The notes under the pieces are model-generated. The model saw nothing but the letters and a program-made list of their open reading frames with translations, was not told the DNA's origin and made no database searches. Shown in pieces: positions 44,163 to 53,278 of a stretch of 64,000 nucleotides of DNA (positions within the stretch are counted from its first letter, which is position 1; each line of letters begins with the position of its first letter). A program made the translations under genes and the position numbers. The stretch comes from an uncultured Roseobacter sp. GTDB lineage: Bacteria; Pseudomonadota; Alphaproteobacteria; Rhodobacterales; Rhodobacteraceae. The stretch is from positions 1 through 64,000 of the forward strand of contig NZ_CANMDB010000003.1 in NCBI RefSeq assembly GCF_947496515.1. Direction: 5' to 3'.

Positions 44163-44452
44163 TGCCTCGTACCGTTTGGACCAAGCTACAGTCCGATCCC
44201 AATGGAAACTGGGAACTGCACGAAGGGGAAGCGCCCTTCAGCATAAGCGTGACCGGGGGGCTGACATATGACGTTCGCACCGACGGTGGACGCACCTTTG
44301 TCATCACGCCTCTCGTGGAGAACCCTGACCCGACGACCATTATCACCCCGGACCCCGATGAAATCAGCGTCGAGGCCCTGGCACCTCTGCCCAATCGTCC
44401 GGAACTCTTTGCCACACCGTCCGTGAACACCATTATCGTGGAGATCGCTTAA
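44162..44452 (+). CDS. two-module small protein linking its neighbours
   Basis: A 96-residue protein made of two recognisable blocks. Residues 1-55 (MPRTVWTKLQSDPNGNWELH to FVITP) match the N-terminus of the following 593-residue protein. Residues ~60-96 (ITPDPDEISVEALAPLP to VNTIIVEIA) match the C-terminus of the preceding protein. It overlaps both neighbours through TAATG junctions, so all three are probably translated together. No known family. The head block may be a docking domain, the tail an assembly peptide. Confidence 0.78.
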   Translation: MPRTVWTKLQSDPNGNWELHEGEAPFSISVTGGLTYDVRTDGGRTFVITPLVENPDPTTIITPDPDEISVEALAPLPNRPELFATPSVNTIIVEIA

Positions 44453-46233
44453 TGCCCCGTACCATCTGGACCAAACTGCAATCCGATCCCAATGGGACCT
44501 GGACCCAGCACCAGGGCGAAGTGCCCTTCAGCATTCCCGCCACAGGTGGGCTTGCCTATGATGTCGCCGCAGACACGGGCGAGAACTTCGTCATCACACC
44601 CACGGTAGAGGTGTCCGCGCCTGTGATCACCGGTGTGCCTGTGCTGACGGGTATCGCCCAAGTGGGCCAAACGCTCGGCGTGACTGCGTCTCCCTCAACC
44701 GGGACCGCGCCCATCACAACGACATGGCAATGGTTGCGCGACGGCGTGGAAGTCGCGGGGGCAACCACCGACATGTTCGCTCTTGGCGCGTCCGACGAAG
44801 GTGCAGCCGTCTCGGTGCGCCAGACGGACACTAATGCAGAGGGCAGTGATACAGCCACCTCCGCCGCGCAGGTCGTGACATCAGCCAGTGGCAGCGCAGC
44901 CGTCATCACCGGGCTTCTCGCCTCCGAGCAGTCCCCTGCCGGTACGGTGGAACTGGCTTACTCCATTGATCAGAACAGCACCGTGGCCGGTGTGCTGACG
45001 CGCGCTGCGACCAGCCCTTCTGCCGCGCAGATCCTGGCGGGGCAGGATCATCTGGGAGCACCGGTCGCCAGCAGTTTTTCCGACATCTGGACGACATCGG
45101 GGACAGAGACACTGCCCAACATTACGGCCGGTTTGGCACCCGAGACCTATTACCTGCATGTCTTGCCAGCCGGTGGCGGCGACGCCAATGTCGCCTCTTC
45201 CAACGGGTTTCTTCTGGAGACAACGGCCCCTCAGGTAACAACGGCACAAACGTCCGGTTCGGGTTTCGAGATTGAATTGGTCTTCTCCGAAGACCTGATC
45301 GGGACGACTGACGTGGTCGACTGGACGCTGACGGCGGACGGGACCACTCTGGCCATCGCAACCACCAGTGTCACCGGATCCGCCGTGACGCTGGCGCTCA
45401 CGGATGTTGCCACGACCGGTCAAACCCTGTTGCTGTCCTATACCGGAAACGGGCTGGCGGATGCGGTAGCGAACCCGGTCGCGGCCTTCACCGCGCTCCC
45501 TGTTACAAACGCCATCACCGGCAATTTCGTCGAAAACAGCGTAACCGTGCCATCAGGCAGCTATCTGACCTCGGCCGAACCGCTGCCAGGCACGTCAAGA
45601 TCACTGCTGTTCTTCTCGTCCCTGACGCAGGATGCGGGGCTTGACGCACGAACAGCGCTTGCCACCTGGAATGGCACCAACGGCGGCATTCACTCCAACT
45701 ACAGCTCCGGTGATGGTGCCAGCGGCGTGCGGGTGCGGCTTCAGGATGGTGTCGCGAGCATCAGCCAGAACGTCGAAACGATCACGCTGGGAACACGGTA
45801 TCACCTGCTTGTCTCCGGTTGGATTGACGCCAGTAACGTGATGAATGTCACAAGCTGGGTGCTGGATGCAGCAACTGGAAACTGGGCGGAGGTCATCAAC
45901 ACCACGGACACCTCTGCGCCAGGCACGAGCCTGCAGCTTGGTCCCGATCCTTTGCGGCTTTTCACCCGCTCGGACAAAACCAACCATGCGTTCGCCGGGA
46001 CGGTCAACCGTGTCGCGCTTTGGTCAAGCACAGGATCGACACCGATCGCGGATATCGCTGATCCGGCCGTTCGTGAGTTGTTCGCTGGCTCCACCGGTAT
46101 GACCGATCCGGCATTCTCACGCAGTGCTCTCGGTCAGCCACTCGTGGATTTCGACGGCAATGCGGCGGCCTACAACGCGGGATCCCACGACGGATCACTG
46201 GCGTCTTTTATCCCTTCGGGCAGTTTCAGCTGA
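44452..46233 (+). CDS. large modular beta protein with Ig-like and LamG-like regions
   Basis: A 593-residue protein without a signal peptide. Residues 1-55 are the head block shared with the preceding protein. Residues ~60-145 form an Ig-like domain (VGQTLGVTASPSTGTAPITT, then WQWLRDGVEVAGAT). Residues ~150-255 are a fibronectin-like region, and ~255-355 form another Ig-like beta sandwich (FEIELVFSEDLIG). Residues ~360-590 look like a LamG/concanavalin-type lectin fold (SRSLLFFSSLTQDAG, YHLLVSGWIDASN, HAFAGTVNRVALWSS). The likely role is a glycan-binding fibre or adhesin. It ends the operon just before a strong bidirectional terminator. Confidence 0.75.
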   Translation: MPRTIWTKLQSDPNGTWTQHQGEVPFSIPATGGLAYDVAADTGENFVITPTVEVSAPVITGVPVLTGIAQVGQTLGVTASPSTGTAPITTTWQWLRDGVEVAGATTDMFALGASDEGAAVSVRQTDTNAEGSDTATSAAQVVTSASGSAAVITGLLASEQSPAGTVELAYSIDQNSTVAGVLTRAATSPSAAQILAGQDHLGAPVASSFSDIWTTSGTETLPNITAGLAPETYYLHVLPAGGGDANVASSNGFLLETTAPQVTTAQTSGSGFEIELVFSEDLIGTTDVVDWTLTADGTTLAIATTSVTGSAVTLALTDVATTGQTLLLSYTGNGLADAVANPVAAFTALPVTNAITGNFVENSVTVPSGSYLTSAEPLPGTSRSLLFFSSLTQDAGLDARTALATWNGTNGGIHSNYSSGDGASGVRVRLQDGVASISQNVETITLGTRYHLLVSGWIDASNVMNVTSWVLDAATGNWAEVINTTDTSAPGTSLQLGPDPLRLFTRSDKTNHAFAGTVNRVALWSSTGSTPIADIADPAVRELFAGSTGMTDPAFSRSALGQPLVDFDGNAAAYNAGSHDGSLASFIPSGSFS

Positions 46234-46252
46234 TCTTTGACAGCTCTGCAAA

Positions 46253-46289
46253 AAAAAACAGGCCCCGAAAGGAGGCCTGTTTTTATTTA
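46253..46289. terminator. strong bidirectional intrinsic terminator
   Basis: AAAAACAGGCC (46253-46263) pairs with GGCCTGTTTTT (46273-46283) around a nine-base loop. There is a T run on the plus side (TTTTTATTT) and an A run on the other, so it can stop both the spike-like operon and the convergent PEP-CTERM gene. Confidence 0.85.
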
Positions 46290-46311
46290 ACTACGGAGAA
46301 GTCCTGAAAGA

Positions 46312-47046
46312 TCAAGCTTTCTTGCGGCGACGCAGCGCCAGAGCGCCGAGGCCTGTGAGCATCAGCAGTGCGCCGGCTGGCAGTGGCACAGCCGAGATGC
46401 GGATCACGAGGTCGTCGTGGTTGTCGCCAAACACGTCACCATCATCGTAGAACAGCCACAGTTTGTTGCCGCTGGTTGCATCTTCGTTACCGGGCCCGAA
46501 GGAGGCAAAGAAGTTCTGGCCAACGATTGGGTTGGTCCCGTTGCTGACGCCACCTTTAGGTGTCAGGCCCGGGCCGTTCACGCTGGTGAAGTCAAAGTTC
46601 AGTGCGCCAGCACCCAGGAGGCTCGTGACAAACGAGTCCAGTGGTGTGTTGACATCAGCCGCGACGTTGAGACCTGGATCACCATTCACTTTGCCGACTG
46701 TGTTGCCGTCGAGCGAGAATGTGTTCTCAAAACCAGCTTCCCAGCCGAAGAGTTCAACACGAACCTTGCCACCGCCGGAGAAGTTGACCTGTGCGCCTTG
46801 ATAGCCGCCCAGTTCAAAGATGCCGCCGCCTGTGTCTGTGCCAAGACCGAGACCTTGCAGAACGTTGTTCAGCGGCGTTTCAGTCTGAGCACCTTCGAGG
46901 CCGCCAGGAATTGTTGTCAAAATTGCGTCATCTGCTGTACCGCCCACGCCGTCCAGACCGTTCAGATCCAGCGAGAAGCTTGCAGCAGACGCCATTGTGC
47001 CCATCGAGAACACCGCAGCAGCCGCAGTCGCTAAAATATGTTTCAT
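46312..47046 (-). CDS. VPLPA-CTERM sorting-domain protein
   Basis: A 244-residue exported protein with signal peptide MKHILATAAAAVFSMGTMAS and a classical exosortase tail: SAVPLPAGALLML, a short hydrophobic span and the basic end RRRKKA. The body is rich in Gly, Asn and Asp and predicted beta, without a recognised enzyme domain. VPLPA is the exact motif expected for the XrtD-type exosortase at 5598-7208, so this is the clearest substrate in the window. ATG 47046. Transcribed alone; a 14-base palindrome lies about 140 bases upstream of the start. Confidence 0.92.
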   Translation of the reverse strand: MKHILATAAAAVFSMGTMASAASFSLDLNGLDGVGGTADDAILTTIPGGLEGAQTETPLNNVLQGLGLGTDTGGGIFELGGYQGAQVNFSGGGKVRVELFGWEAGFENTFSLDGNTVGKVNGDPGLNVAADVNTPLDSFVTSLLGAGALNFDFTSVNGPGLTPKGGVSNGTNPIVGQNFFASFGPGNEDATSGNKLWLFYDDGDVFGDNHDDLVIRISAVPLPAGALLMLTGLGALALRRRKKA

Positions 47047-47343
47047 AATATCTTACCCATCATTACACCATTCCTCGAACTCGCGAAACGGCTCAAATTT
47101 ACCCGGGACGATCATCGTTGATCCGGGACTACAGACCCTGATTTAGCACTATCTCCATAGCTTGTGAATTACCTTCGTCAAAATTAGTTAAGATCTTAAC
47201 GAGCAAAATAGCATTTTTTTGCGATTTCCGCCCATCGTTACCCGTCTAAGTTGACAATCCTCTGAGTCTGCAACTCAAAACCCCCAAACGCGGATTTATT
47301 GACCAATATCAGGCCCCAGACCGCGAATCACTCCGGTGGCTGC
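47047..47343. promoter_or_regulatory. upstream region of the VPLPA-CTERM gene
   Basis: About 297 A/T-rich bases between the start of the VPLPA gene and the rfbA stop. It contains the palindrome at 47187-47200, runs of T near 47213-47220 and probably the promoter of the VPLPA gene. No gene is supported. Confidence 0.45.
47187..47200. promoter_or_regulatory. 14-bp perfect palindrome upstream of the VPLPA-CTERM gene
   Basis: GTTAAGATCTTAAC is self-complementary. It contains two TTAA elements four bases apart, which does not match the seven-base spacing of CtrA sites. It could be an operator of an unknown dimeric regulator. Confidence 0.4.
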
Positions 47344-48246
47344 CTACCCATCGTCTCGTTCTGCAAGACGGCTCAGGAAGCGGCCATAGTGGGTCTTGGC
47401 AAAGACCCGCGCATGCTCGACAAGCTGCTGGCGGTCAATCCAGCCCCTCCGATAGGCAATCTCTTCCGGTGCGGAAATCTGCAACCCCTGCCGGTCCTGC
47501 AGCGTACGCACGAAATTCCCGGCATCCAGCAAACTGGCGTGGGTGCCGGTATCCAGCCACGCATACCCGCGACCCATTTTCTCAACCGTCAGGGTCCCTT
47601 GGCCGAGGTAACTTCCCAGAAGCGATGTGATTTCCAGCTCGCCCCGGGCGGAGGGCTGTACCGCCCGCGCCCGCTCAGGCGCGCTCCCGTCCAGAAAGTA
47701 AAGCCCTGTCACCGCATAATCCGACGCCGGTTTCTCGGGTTTCTCGATGATGTCTACGGCCTGGGTGCCCGTCTCGTCAAAGCTGACCACACCGTAGCGT
47801 TCGGGGTCGGTCACCTGATAGCCGAAAACCGTCCCACCTGACGTCACGCTATTGGCCCGCGCGAGGATTTCGGGCAGCCCATGGCCGAAAAAGATGTTGT
47901 CGCCCAGCACCATCGCAGAGGGCGCGCCGTCCAGAAAATCCTCGGCCAGAATATAGGCTTGCGCCAAACCATCGGGCGACGGTTGTACAATCCAGGTCAG
48001 CTCAAGACCCCATTGGCTGCCATCACCCATCAACCGCTGGAACTGCGCCTGATCCTGAGGTGTGGTGATCACTGCGATTTCACGGATATCCGCCAGCATC
48101 AGCACCGACAGCGGATAATAGATCATGGGCTTGTCATAGAGCGGCAACAGCTGCTTGGAGACGGCCATGGTGATCGGGTAGAGCCGCGTGCCGGAGCCAC
48201 CCGCCAGAATGATGCCTTTGCGCGCCGCGCCGTTCTGAGCGGTCAT
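47344..48246 (-). CDS. rfbA: glucose-1-phosphate thymidylyltransferase
   Basis: A 300-residue RmlA enzyme, making dTDP-glucose from glucose-1-phosphate and dTTP, the first step of dTDP-rhamnose synthesis. The signature is GIILAGGSGTRLYPITMAVS followed by KQLLPLYDKPMIYYPLSVLM; later blocks are ALGDNIFFGHGL-like VLGDNIFFGHGL, IEKPEKPASDYAVTGLYFLD and GYAWLDTGTHASLLDAGNFV. Length is normal. Its ATG overlaps the rfbD stop by four bases. Last gene of the rfbC-rfbB-GT4-rfbD-rfbA operon on the minus strand. Confidence 0.96.
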   Translation of the reverse strand: MTAQNGAARKGIILAGGSGTRLYPITMAVSKQLLPLYDKPMIYYPLSVLMLADIREIAVITTPQDQAQFQRLMGDGSQWGLELTWIVQPSPDGLAQAYILAEDFLDGAPSAMVLGDNIFFGHGLPEILARANSVTSGGTVFGYQVTDPERYGVVSFDETGTQAVDIIEKPEKPASDYAVTGLYFLDGSAPERARAVQPSARGELEITSLLGSYLGQGTLTVEKMGRGYAWLDTGTHASLLDAGNFVRTLQDRQGLQISAPEEIAYRRGWIDRQQLVEHARVFAKTHYGRFLSRLAERDDG

Positions 48247-49091
48247 ATCAACCCTTTCAAGATGTCACGGGTAGCGGCCCGCCAGTCCGGGCGCCCGATG
48301 CCGAACTGCGCATCCAATCCCGCGCACTCAAGGCGGGAGTTCAGCGGCCGGGCCGCCGGTGTCGGATACTCGGCGGTGGGAATGTCCTCGACTGTCACCT
48401 CCTGCCCCGCCGCGGCAAAGATCTCGCGCGCGAAACCGGCCCACGACACATCCGGTGCACCGCTGTAATGGTAGGTGCCGGTCTTGCCCGGATCCTCCGA
48501 CAAACTCTCGATCATGGTCAGGCAAGCCTCTGCGATCCCCGCTGCGGGGGTCGGCCCGCCGATCTGATCGGCAACAACATTCAACCTGTCGCGAGTTTGC
48601 GCCAGCCGTAGCATGGTCTTGAGAAAGTTGTTACCATGCGCGGAAAACACCCAGGATGTGCGCAGGATCGCGTGCGTGCCGCCGGCCTGCCGCACGGCCT
48701 CTTCGCCCGCAAGTTTCGAACGGCCATAGGCGCCGAGTGGTCCGGTCGCATCTTCCGTGGAAAAAGGCCGTGTGCCGGATCCGTCAAATACATAGTCGGT
48801 TGAGATCTGAACCAAGGGGATATCCAGATCGGCACAGGCCTGCGCCATCGCGCCGGGGGCGTCACCGTTGATCACAGTGGCCAGCGCCTCTTCTTCCTCG
48901 GCCCGGTCCACGGCAGTGTAGGCGGCGGCATTGATCACCGCCGCTGGACGATGTTCCCGGAGTGCGGCCGCACAGGCCTCGGGATCCGACAGATCCGCCG
49001 CAGCGTGCGTCAGAAAAACCGCGTCTGGGCGGCGCAGCGCCAATTCCGTGGCCACCTGGCCTGTGCGCCCGAATACCAAAAGCCCCCTCAT
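48243..49091 (-). CDS. rfbD: dTDP-4-dehydrorhamnose reductase
   Basis: A 282-residue RmlD enzyme, the last step to dTDP-L-rhamnose using NAD(P)H. The Rossmann motif LLVFGRTGQVATEL is near residue 4, VINAAAYTAVDRAE near 60, STDYVFDGSGTRPF near 95 and the catalytic YGRSKLAGEE (YxxxK) near 125. The start is ATG 49091, which overlaps the GT4 stop by four bases; the longer frame to 49145 overlaps that gene. Acts in the cytosol with RfbA, B and C of this operon. Confidence 0.95.
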   Translation of the reverse strand: MRGLLVFGRTGQVATELALRRPDAVFLTHAAADLSDPEACAAALREHRPAAVINAAAYTAVDRAEEEEALATVINGDAPGAMAQACADLDIPLVQISTDYVFDGSGTRPFSTEDATGPLGAYGRSKLAGEEAVRQAGGTHAILRTSWVFSAHGNNFLKTMLRLAQTRDRLNVVADQIGGPTPAAGIAEACLTMIESLSEDPGKTGTYHYSGAPDVSWAGFAREIFAAAGQEVTVEDIPTAEYPTPAARPLNSRLECAGLDAQFGIGRPDWRAATRDILKGLI

Positions 49092-50185
49092 CTTCGCAGG
49101 CCATCCTGCACGACAGGGGCTATGTCCAGCAGGTTCTCGACCCATTTATCCCATGTCAGACGGTGCGTGTAGTGCTCCCGGCTGGTCTGGGACAGCTTTT
49201 GGTAGTGGTCGGCATCCCCCACCATGGACATGATGAGCTCGGCAATCTCTTCGGGGCCATCCTCAAGATCGAACAGATGTCCGTTCTGGCCCGGGTCCAT
49301 CACGCTGGCAATGCCCCCCACATCGGTCACCACCACGGGGCAGCCATAGACATTTGCCTCCGCCACCACCATTGCGGAGCAATCCGCGCGGGTGGGGTGC
49401 AGCAGCATATGTGCCTGTGTGAGTTCGCGTTCGAAGATATCGCGCCCCTTTCGCGTGTTCTTGTCAACGAACCCGAGGCTTCTGACATGAGGGTGATTGA
49501 GCTTTTCCGCTTCTGTATTGCCCATGACTGTCAACGTTGCGTTAACCCCACGACTGCGCAGCTGATCCAGCACGGACACGGCCAGTGTGCCGCCCTTGCG
49601 CACCCAATCACTGCCGATGAACAGCAGGTTGAGCGCCTCCAGCGGCGGTTTTGAGGGCGTCTCGGCAGGAATGTCATCCAGATTGAGACCAAAGGGGAAA
49701 GCATGTACCTGCTCGGGACGCAGGTCCGGGAACTCCTCCAGCGCGCGCCGGGCCATGTAGTCAGAGGAGTAGACCGCCTTGGCCGCTGCCGCGAGACAGG
49801 CGGACTCCATCTCATCCGCCGCCGGTGCAATGTCGCGCCCGTAGACCTGTCTGAGGAAATTCGGCGTAGCATCGGTCACATGAAACACCGGGGCGCGCAT
49901 CCGCCCGGCATGTTCCGCGACAAAACGGGACGATACAACGCTGAGGATCAGATCGAGGTTTTCGGGCTCCACGACAGCGGCAAGATCAAGAGGCCCCGGC
50001 TTTGCGAGCTTCTTTTGAACGCGACCCGCAAAGCCGGGCAGATAGCGCGGATGGTCTCCCATCACGGTGGCCTCAATCCGTGGGTGTGCCTGCAGAGCAC
50101 GCAGCATATAGTGAGGAACACCGCTGAAATTCATCCGGTTATGCGGATTGTGAATTGATAGAAACCCAATCCGCAAAGGCCTCAT
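49088..50185 (-). CDS. family 4 glycosyltransferase inside the rhamnose operon
   Basis: A 365-residue GT-B enzyme. N-terminus [23 protein letters not shown]; donor domain with [13 protein letters not shown] and [21 protein letters not shown]. Here Asp takes the place of the first Glu of the usual EX7E motif, while the second Glu is kept. ATG 50185 overlaps the rfbB stop by four bases (ATGA). Placement between rfbB and rfbD suggests, but does not prove, that it uses dTDP-rhamnose or acts on the same polymer. Confidence 0.88.
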   Translation of the reverse strand: MRPLRIGFLSIHNPHNRMNFSGVPHYMLRALQAHPRIEATVMGDHPRYLPGFAGRVQKKLAKPGPLDLAAVVEPENLDLILSVVSSRFVAEHAGRMRAPVFHVTDATPNFLRQVYGRDIAPAADEMESACLAAAAKAVYSSDYMARRALEEFPDLRPEQVHAFPFGLNLDDIPAETPSKPPLEALNLLFIGSDWVRKGGTLAVSVLDQLRSRGVNATLTVMGNTEAEKLNHPHVRSLGFVDKNTRKGRDIFERELTQAHMLLHPTRADCSAMVVAEANVYGCPVVVTDVGGIASVMDPGQNGHLFDLEDGPEEIAELIMSMVGDADHYQKLSQTSREHYTHRLTWDKWVENLLDIAPVVQDGLRR

Positions 50186-51228
50186 GACCCGACCCCCAAC
50201 CGCTGGCCGACGCCTGCGCGGTTTTGCAGCGCGCGCCACCAGGGCTCGTTATCCAGATACCAGCGCACGGTCAGGCGCAGCCCTTCCTCCACCGTCACCG
50301 AGGGTCGCCAACCCAGCTCCTCGCGGATGCGGGTGGGATCAATCGCGTAGCGTGCGTCATGACCGGGCCGGTCGCGCACAAAGGTGATCTGATCGGCGTA
50401 GGACCCGCCCCCGGCCCGTGGCCGCATCTCGTCCAGAATGCCACAGAGCATCTGCACCAGTTGCAGGTTGGAGCACTCGTTCTCACCGCCGATGTTGTAC
50501 GACCGCCCGACCTGCCCCTTGGCGATCACCAGCAACAGAGCGTCGGCATGATCCTCCACATAGAGCCAGTCGCGCACGTTGGAGCCATCCCCGTAGATCG
50601 GCAACGGTTTGCCGCCAAGCGCGTTCAGGATCACCACGGGGATCAGCTTTTCGGGGAAGTGATAGGGTCCGTAATTGTTGGAACAATTGGTCAGGACCAC
50701 CGGCAGGCCGTAGGTTTCGTGCCAGGCGCGTACCAGATGATCCGACGCCGCCTTGGAGGCGGAATAGGGTGAGCGCGGGTCATAAGGGGTCGTTTCCGTG
50801 AACTGCCCCTCCGGCCCCAGGCTGCCAAAGACTTCATCGGTGGAGATATGGTGAAAGCGAAACGCCTCAGGGGTGCCTTGTGCCGTCCAGTAGCTGCGCG
50901 CAGCCTCCAGCAGATTGTAGGTTCCCGCAATATTGGTGTCGATGAAATCGCCGGGCCCGTCGATGGACCTGTCCACGTGGGATTCCGCGGCCAGATGCAT
51001 CACCGCATCGGGCGTATGATCGGCAAAGACCCTGTCCAGGGCGGCCCGGTCCCGGATATCAGCCTGTACAAAACTGTAGCCCGGCGCGCCTTTCACCTCT
51101 GCCACATTCTCAAGACACGCCGCATAGGTTAGCGCATCCAGGTTGACGACATCATGACCGCCAGCGATCGCCCGGCGCACCACTGCAGACCCGATGAACC
51201 CGGCCCCGCCTGTGACCAGAAGCTTCAC
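50182..51228 (-). CDS. rfbB: dTDP-glucose 4,6-dehydratase
   Basis: A 348-residue RmlB enzyme converting dTDP-glucose to dTDP-4-keto-6-deoxyglucose. The NAD-binding motif [13 protein letters not shown] is at the N-terminus. Other blocks are [19 protein letters not shown], the catalytic [21 protein letters not shown] (YxxxK) and [18 protein letters not shown] prefer GTG 51228, which gives the family start KLLVTGG and a GTGA overlap with rfbC; ATG 51240 adds four residues and is also possible. Second gene of the rhamnose operon. Confidence 0.95.
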   Translation of the reverse strand: MKLLVTGGAGFIGSAVVRRAIAGGHDVVNLDALTYAACLENVAEVKGAPGYSFVQADIRDRAALDRVFADHTPDAVMHLAAESHVDRSIDGPGDFIDTNIAGTYNLLEAARSYWTAQGTPEAFRFHHISTDEVFGSLGPEGQFTETTPYDPRSPYSASKAASDHLVRAWHETYGLPVVLTNCSNNYGPYHFPEKLIPVVILNALGGKPLPIYGDGSNVRDWLYVEDHADALLLVIAKGQVGRSYNIGGENECSNLQLVQMLCGILDEMRPRAGGGSYADQITFVRDRPGHDARYAIDPTRIREELGWRPSVTVEEGLRLTVRWYLDNEPWWRALQNRAGVGQRLGVGS

Positions 51229-51782
51229 GGCTGCTGCCATGTGAAGGGGCCGTCAAAATCGGCGAGCGCGGGGGCGGCGGCGTCCTTCTCTGACAAGACC
51301 GGATCCCCCTCCAACGGCCAATCGACACCGCAACTCGACCACAGAACGGCGCCATCGGCCTCGGGTGCATAGAAGTCCGAGCATTTGTAGATGATCTCTG
51401 TCTCGGGCTGCAGCGTCACGAAACCATGGGCAAAGCCCTCCGGCACGAGGATCTGTCGCCCGTTCTCAAAGCTCAATTCGGCACCCGCCCATTGCCCGAA
51501 AGTTGGCGAGCCGCGACGGATATCGACCACCACATCGAAGAGAGCGCCTCGCCCGCACCGTACCAGCTTGGCCTGCGCATGAGGGGGCGCCTGAAAATGC
51601 AGACCGCGCAACGTACCGGTACGCTCTGACATGGAGTGATTGTCCTGCACCCAGTCAATGTCAAAGCCTGCCGCGGCCATCGCCTGCCGGTTCCAGCTTT
51701 CACAGAAAAAACCACGCGCATCCCCGAACCGTTTGGGTGTCAGGATGGCGACACCGTCTAGCTTTGTCTTCTCTACAATCAC
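51225..51782 (-). CDS. rfbC: dTDP-4-dehydrorhamnose 3,5-epimerase
   Basis: A 185-residue cupin epimerase (RmlC) acting on dTDP-4-keto-6-deoxyglucose. Motifs: [29 protein letters not shown] with the catalytic His in [34 protein letters not shown] and [13 protein letters not shown]. Length is typical. ATG 51782. First gene of the operon; its promoter should lie in 51783-51995, which is shared with the divergent sulfotransferase gene. Confidence 0.95.
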   Translation of the reverse strand: MIVEKTKLDGVAILTPKRFGDARGFFCESWNRQAMAAAGFDIDWVQDNHSMSERTGTLRGLHFQAPPHAQAKLVRCGRGALFDVVVDIRRGSPTFGQWAGAELSFENGRQILVPEGFAHGFVTLQPETEIIYKCSDFYAPEADGAVLWSSCGVDWPLEGDPVLSEKDAAAPALADFDGPFTWQQP

Positions 51783-51995
51783 TGGATACCAAACCTTGGC
51801 AAAATTATGGTCTTTCCTCTAGCAACGTCCCACATATTTGTCACGCCAAAGAAGCGGGGCCGCCCCCTTGCAAAACAAGGTCCGTTGACAATAGATGCGC
51901 CGATGTGGTTGCCTCAGCGGGTGGCATCGAGGCAAGGACTAAGTGCGTAAAACCATATATATAACAATCCCCAAGCAGCTCTCGAACGCCCGACC
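51783..51995. promoter_or_regulatory. divergent region rfbC / sulfotransferase
   Basis: 213 bases between divergent starts. ATATATAT at 51955-51962 could form part of a -10 for the sulfotransferase gene. No gene is supported. Confidence 0.4.
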
Positions 51996-52967
51996 ATGAC
52001 AGTGAGATCTGATCTGCGGATGCCTGATTTTGTCGTGATCGGAGCGGCCAAATCCGGGACAACCAGCCTTTACAGGCTGCTTCAGCAACACCCCGATGTG
52101 TTTGTGCCCGACGCGAAAGAACCGGAGTTCTTTGCCAGGGACGAAAAATACGCGGCAGGTCTGGAAAGCTATGCTGAGAACTTCAAGGATGCCCGCCCGG
52201 ATCAGATCACAGGCGAGTTTTCCACCATCTACACGCTTTCGCCCTTCTTTCCGGATGCAGCCGCGCGAATGGCCGAACATGCACCGCAGGCAAAACTGAT
52301 CTACGTCATGCGCCAGCCGGTAAAACGGGCGTATTCGTTCTACGTACAGATCCTCAAAAACTATCAGAACGTGACGAATGACCTCTCCGTGCATCGCAGT
52401 TTCGAGGAGTTCATCGACCCTGAACGGCACGCCAATGCCGCACCCCGTGACATGGTGTTCTCCCAGGCGAACGCGCATCTGCCGGACACGCCAGAGCTTT
52501 GCCTGGCCGGTAGCGACTATCTGGCTCAGATCGATGCATGGTGCGCTCACTTTCCGCGCACTCAGATCCTGTTCCTGAAGTTCGAGGACTTCGTGACGGA
52601 TCGCCCCGGCACATTGCGCCAGATCACCGATTTTCTTGGAATAGCACCGCTGTCATCCGAGGTTTTCGACAAGCAAGGCGTCACCCGAAACGTCGCGGCC
52701 AACCATTTCCGGCGGCGCGGTCACGAACGCGCCCTGCACCGGATGCGCAGCAAGCTGGGTGGCCTTTGGGCCCTGCGCCTGCTGTTGCCCGCAGGTTTGC
52801 GCGACAAGCTGCGCACCCGGGTGGCAGCACAGGCCAAAGACGACCAGCTCCACATTCCGCCTCAACCAGAAAAGGCGACCGAAGAGCAGCTCACCGCCAG
52901 GTTCCGCCCCCAAACAGCGAAGCTCGCCGCGCTGACCGGGCTCGACCTCAGCGATTGGTGGAACTGA
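51996..52967 (+). CDS. sulfotransferase
   Basis: A 323-residue PAPS-dependent sulfotransferase. The phosphosulfate loop VVIGAAKSGTTSLYRLL is at residues 13-29, DAKEPEFFARDEKY near 40, and the 3'-phosphate motif YVMRQPVKRAYSFYVQIL near 108. The C-terminal part is Arg/Lys-rich with no membrane span. ATG 51996. It is transcribed alone, divergent from the rhamnose operon, and is the fifth sulfotransferase of the window. Confidence 0.9.
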   Translation: MTVRSDLRMPDFVVIGAAKSGTTSLYRLLQQHPDVFVPDAKEPEFFARDEKYAAGLESYAENFKDARPDQITGEFSTIYTLSPFFPDAAARMAEHAPQAKLIYVMRQPVKRAYSFYVQILKNYQNVTNDLSVHRSFEEFIDPERHANAAPRDMVFSQANAHLPDTPELCLAGSDYLAQIDAWCAHFPRTQILFLKFEDFVTDRPGTLRQITDFLGIAPLSSEVFDKQGVTRNVAANHFRRRGHERALHRMRSKLGGLWALRLLLPAGLRDKLRTRVAAQAKDDQLHIPPQPEKATEEQLTARFRPQTAKLAALTGLDLSDWWN

Positions 52968-53278
52968 AACGGTGCCGTAGAATCGGACGATCCACGCATC
53001 AGGAGGTTGCCCGTCGCGATCTTGGCGCAAAAACACCCCCCCAACTACGCCAGCCTCACCTCCACTCTGCGGTGCCGACCACCGAAACGACCAGAGGGGT
53101 AATAGGCTGCGGTGGTCCCGGACAAGACCGTAAAGCACCTCAACTGCACTGCAATCGGCGGCGCATCGGTCAAGGGCTTGGGGTCTACCTGCCGGAACAA
53201 TGGCTTGGCCCTAACGGCAATCACCCCATTTCAAACAATGGCCTCCGTCGAGAATAGTGCTGATGCGGGTCTGCCCGG

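Noticed and set aside
47187-47200. CtrA binding site
   Set aside because: The two TTAA elements are four bases apart, not seven as in the CtrA consensus.
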